Assembly (NCBI GenBank): GCA_026874595.1 | Contig: CM049314.1 | Coordinates: forward strand, 35,755,229-35,819,228 | DNA length: 64,000 nt | Direction: 5' to 3' | From: Sipunculus nudus | Lineage: Eukaryota; Annelida; Sipuncula; Golfingiida; Sipunculidae | Shown here: one piece after another, positions 60,140 through 64,000 of the stretch | How positions within the stretch are numbered: the first letter of the stretch is position 1 | How the letters are laid out: each line of letters starts with the position of its first letter | Made by a program: the position numbers and the translations under genes | Notes under the pieces: model-generated | Databases searched by the model: none | What the model was told of the DNA's origin: nothing | The model's input: the letters and a program-made list of their open reading frames with translations, nothing else

Positions 60140-60810
60140 ATATTTTCACCAAAAGTTATCTATGTACGTAATTAAGGATACACTAAAATAAAAAAAGGAA
60201 CTAAATAATTATGGGCCCCCTTTAACATACATATACTAATATAGCTTGACACCATGGAATATGTTGCCATACACCTACCCTGCACCTAGCAGAAACTTCA
60301 GGTGGCAGAAAATGTTGTCCAAATGATCTTCTAGGCCTACCTGAATATTTCTTGGATGGTCTAGATTCATTAAGAAATGGATAATACTGATATTTTAATG
60401 TGACTTGGCAGAAAATGTATGTAATCGTAATAAATTTCTGTAAAATTTTAATGTAGTTTTAAAAATTAAATAAACAGGTCATAATATTAATTGGAAGTGG
60501 CTCAATTTCTGGCATTATTAAATACAGCCGGCATTGCCGGCAGTTTAGTCATCTACTCATATATATCAATAGTCTCTTTGACTTTTAATTATACTTTTAC
60601 TATAAGTTGTACAGCTCGGTCAAAGTACGTCCAAATTAAAGAAAATGTTTTAATAGTTATGTTCTAAGAATGTTATGAGAATTTTTTTGACATCTAGACC
60701 TATGACAGGATATAACGAAATATTGCACAACTGTAACCATACAATTTACCATCTTTAGTCTTTAATGTTATTATATTTTTAAACATATTATATAAGAACA
60801 TATTATTGTA
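60140..60810. other. No gene seen
   Basis: AT-rich. A small perfect hairpin GCCGGCATTGCCGGC lies at about 60528. No coding signal. Confidence 0.4.
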
Positions 60811-60813
60811 ACT

Positions 60814-60814
<1 letters not shown>

Positions 60815-60883
<69 letters not shown>
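60815..60883. repeat. (TA)n microsatellite, about 68 bp
   Basis: An uninterrupted TA tract; the Ile/Tyr frame through it is an artefact. Confidence 0.97.
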
Positions 60884-60884
<1 letters not shown>

Positions 60885-61262
60885 TAAATAAAATATTCAC
60901 AAAACGTCTTCTCCACTTAAATTGAGAAACCTCACTAAATTAAGTATTTTTTAACGTCCGTACATACATGTACTCATGACAGAGAGCTTAGCACGGATTG
61001 TCAGATCATGTAAACACAAGTTTTTTTTTATTGAAGTTGTTTCGTTCAGGTTCTCATGTTGTCAAGGACGCTTAGCAACCTGCGTTTGTGCTCATGATGT
61101 ATGTCTGTTGATGTTTGTCTTCACCGCTTGAAAACACTTGTTTTAGCTAAAGTCCAGCACACTTTCTCATTAATTTTATACCTCACTTGCTCGGCCCAAC
61201 ATCTAACATGTGGGAGAGTTCCTCTGGACAATTTTTTGTTTCAATATGGAGGGTTACACATT

Positions 61263-61640
61263 TAGTTATTCTTATGGTTTAAATGGATCTGTGTGTGTGG
61301 AAGAATCGCACCGTGGGTGTAGGTCATCAATGAAATTACTTAAAAAACATTTACAACCAAGAAACATAGTCCTACTTATTATTTTGAAATTAAACATATG
61401 ATTGTAACTAGAGAGTGATAATTACATCCTTAATTTTCAAACTGAAAATAAGCTCTTTTATAGAGTGAGAGAGGACTAAAGATTTAAAATTTTTTATGGT
61501 TTATATGGATCACTTTAGTTCGGTGTAATAAAATGCACATGGGTGTAAGAATACTATTATAATCTTGTAAGACATGTTGGGTATCAATGAAATTCCATAA
61601 TATGTTTACTATTAAGACATAGTCCCACTTAAAATTTTGA
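61263..61640. repeat. Diverged tandem duplication, offset about 230 bp
   Basis: TATGGTTTA(A/T)ATGGATC, GGGTGTAGG/GGGTGTAAG, ATCAATGAAATT and AACATAGTCC/GACATAGTCCCACTT occur in the same order from about 61273 and 61497. Confidence 0.6.
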
Positions 61641-61715
61641 ATTTACTGAAATAAAAACACATTCTCACAGAAAAAAAAAACATTCATGTGGGGTGATAAA
61701 TATCAAACCAGGTTT

Positions 61716-61839
61716 GTGCGTGACACATGAGAGGTTACCGGGTTCGTCTGGTGTGGGTAATTCACAGATCAGGCTCGTGCGCGCACTCGCCTGTCTGCCC
61801 ACACCAGACTCACCCGGTAACCTCTTATGTATCACGCAC
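61716..61839. repeat. Hairpin: 42-bp inverted repeat with 40-bp loop
   Basis: The left arm at 61716-61757 (GTGCGTGACACATGAGAGG ... CTGGTGTGGG) pairs with the right arm at 61798-61839, with 4 mismatches in 42. The loop is CG-rich (GGCTCGTGCGCGCACTCGCC). It lies alone, with no terminal repeat element around it. Overlapping frames on both strands are explained by the symmetry. Confidence 0.9.
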
Positions 61840-61844
61840 TCAAC

Positions 61845-63810
61845 TGGTTGGCTATATTTATCCACTTCACTGCGAAAACATTACTTTGCACTTTTCTCAC
61901 CATGAGTTTTCTATTGTGATCTTATAAATTTTAAGCTGAGACTTCATAACGAGAATCGTAGATAACATTTATTGTGCAAATATAAAACATTCGCATATGT
62001 AATAAGTAAGGAGACACGGGCATATGTCGGTGAGAGCAATATTTACATTTAACATTTGCCAAGTGGGTATTTTCACATAGGTGTATTAACCTATTTCCAT
62101 GCAATCTTATATGTCTTAAGTGAGGTTTCTACTTTATCATTATGGTTAGTGATTAGTAAATACATGGGATTCTTCCAAGTCGGTTATCAAAGGCCTAAAT
62201 TTTTCAGACATCGCAGGTGAATTTACCGTGCATTTAGTGAACCATTCTCCACCAGAGGTCGCTACCATACCGACAACATATTGTACCCAAAACATAGCGC
62301 GGAGAAGCATCTGTTGGAGGTCGTGAGTTAGCTGTATTTAAAGTTTAGGTTTGCCGGTCAGGTATCATCACAATTACTTTTTATATGACGCCAGAGGAAA
62401 CTAACCCCTCTAGAAAAAAAAAACCAGTAAACCGCTTTTAAAAAGCCGTTCAGCATCAGGGTCGATAGATAGTTAAAGTGCGCTGATCACAAATTAAGTA
62501 GGCTGAATTTACACAAAAAAATAGCGTCTTTCCTATAAAATAAATTGGTATCTTCCGGAATATTGCCCTGAAACCGTTGGCTTACTCCTGTAAACGAGTG
62601 ATAAGAAAAACAAGGACCAGGTGCGATCACAGGGGTCAATATAAACACAGCGCTTGGGACTTTATGCATCGCCCGGGCCACAACACCTGTCAATCAGGAG
62701 ATGCCCTGAGGGAACGTGTACAGTAGTACTCAAATAAAATATACACACACGTAGAGGCTCTTACTTTCCTGTCAATTTCATTCCGGGGCGGGATGTTTCA
62801 GATCAAAGTGACGTCACACAACCGGTGGTGCTTGTCAATTCCATTGACGATTTAAAAAACAATGTCAATACGGCTCGGACAATATGGGTTTGCTTAGCCA
62901 ATAGGACTCGGCCAAAACGAGCATCTCCGCTTCCGTCATCGGCATGTGTCACCTTATAGCGCAATGGCACGTTAATGATATTTTTATCAAACGGTATTAC
63001 ATATTACTAACACAAACAGGAGGGTATATTGCAAAAGTTTCTATTATTCCCAGACTGTAATCCAATGAAAAACTCAACATGACACAAAAGACGGTACCTT
63101 CCCACGAGTAGGAATTTAAATAGTATGTGCTCAATTTCCCACCTGGGCGGTGCATTGCTGAACATTCCGAGGACACACGTGACCCGAGTGCATTCAAACT
63201 GTCTAATGTAGTGACTTTTATATCATGCATGAACTCAAGGTAGGAAAAAGTTTGCAAGGAAGCAGTTTGATCTATACCTTTAAGAAATAGGTTCATGGCT
63301 AATTTTATCTCAGGGATCAGTGCGCTTGACCCCGGTGCACTATAGCAAGCCAATACAGGCAGATATAATTAACCGGATACGGTACGGACTAGCCGCCTTG
63401 CTTCTTATCGCCTGGACCTAGGCCGTGCATGAGCTATTAATTAATAACCACAGCTGATTAATATAATATATACACAGTCACTTGTATGGCAAATGACGTG
63501 TACTTCCAATTTGATTATGGTGAAACTATAATATATTAACCATAATGAACCGAATGCCCCGCCTAAAAATAACGAACTGGATAATACATCAATTATATTC
63601 GTTCAAATGGACAAAAGTTACCCACAGCAAAGCTGCTAGTGCCGAGAGAAATAAAAAAAAAATCTCTTAAAGTTTGAACTATGGCATTGTATACACAGTT
63701 CAGGTTATTTCTGTCTTACGTTTCTTTTGATTTTATCAATTATAAACAATACTCATATAAGCGCACGTGTGTGTGCGTGTGTTTTTGTGCGTAGCATTTA
63801 TTATACACCT
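61845..63810. other. No confident gene; one uncharacterised 118-codon frame
   Basis: The minus-strand frame 62997-63353 begins MACYSAPGSSALIPEIKLAM and has a mixed composition not obviously random, but there is no family, no splice context and no start context to support it. A TGACGTCA octamer lies at 62809. A GT-rich tract lies at about 63765-63792. Confidence 0.3.
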
Positions 63811-64000
63811 TAAAGGGGCCCAATCACCTAACTGACCTTTATTAACTGAAGGTAATCCCTTGGAGCTTTTATAAAAGTAGCCAAGAAAACATGCAAATCA
63901 CCGCACATAGACAGCTTGTTTTATATATATATATATCAACGTGTTTATATTATGAGGGGGCCCGCAAAAATAATCAAAACAAATTCAACAAGGGCATCTG
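63811..64000 (+). repeat. Dispersed repeat with GGGGCCC ends (copy 2, cut by window end)
   Basis: AAAGGGGCCCAATCACCTA, GGTAATCCCTTGGAGC, CACCGCACATAGACAG, GAGGGGGCCCGC and CAACAAGGGCATCTG match 42936-43150 in order and orientation. Confidence 0.85.

Noticed and set aside
61693-61927. Overlapping frames on both strands
   Set aside because: They arise from the 42-bp inverted repeat, which gives similar open frames in both directions.
62997-63353. 118-codon minus-strand frame as a gene
   Set aside because: Composition is not obviously random, but there is no domain, splice pattern or conservation evidence; reported only as uncharacterised.

Overview
This window looks like AT-rich nuclear DNA from an invertebrate animal, most likely a lophotrochozoan and probably a mollusc. 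The reasons are GT-AG introns, multi-exon genes, very high repeat content, a tandem family of IgGFc-binding-domain proteins, a RecQ-like helicase, a CR1-type LINE, tRNA-derived SINEs, MITEs and many (TA)n tracts. Nothing prokaryotic is visible: no operons and no ribosome binding sites. The species cannot be fixed from the sequence alone.

Layout. At 0.4-4.1 kb there are CR1-like LINE remnants fused to an orphan signal-peptide exon and to an array punctuated by the palindrome GGTGGCGCCACC. This composite recurs at 20.6-23.4 kb. At 5.2-6.7 kb (+) and 7.1-10.4 kb (-) lie two convergent, decayed genes: the C-terminal end of a DUF6589-like protein (two in-frame stops) and a compact RecQ-like helicase (one frameshift, one nonsense codon). 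The 11-20 kb stretch is gene-poor. It holds one orphan signal-peptide exon, a 1.5 kb non-autonomous DNA transposon and SINE pieces. From 23.4 to 25.5 kb a 150-168 bp tandem repeat carries the same palindrome.

The best-supported genes form a minus-strand family with a shared exon plan. IgGFc-A (27.5-31.6 kb, 487 aa) and IgGFc-C (52.1-55.1 kb, 486 aa) both predict a signal peptide, a 104-bp exon 2, one large exon carrying the IgGFc-binding N-terminal domain, a stalk exon of variable length, a single transmembrane exon and a short cytoplasmic tail. Between them (41.8-42.8 kb) is a frameshifted pseudogene of the large exon. Three more minus-strand exons of 61 bp (2.7, 15.6 and 21.5 kb) have the same length, phase and signal-peptide character. 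The window therefore looks like a gene array undergoing birth and death and being broken up by mobile DNA.

The remainder is repeats: inverted copies of a putative Penelope-like 3' tail next to (TA)n at 32.3 and 39.0 kb, large tandem arrays at 35.3-38.2 kb, SINEs at 16.1, 18.9, 47.8 and 50.6 kb, and a cluster of CRE-containing MITEs at 58.2-60.1 kb, two of which form a palindrome of about 1 kb. Exon boundaries were worked out by hand from splice signals and reading phase. Family names rest on remembered motif patterns and not on any search.
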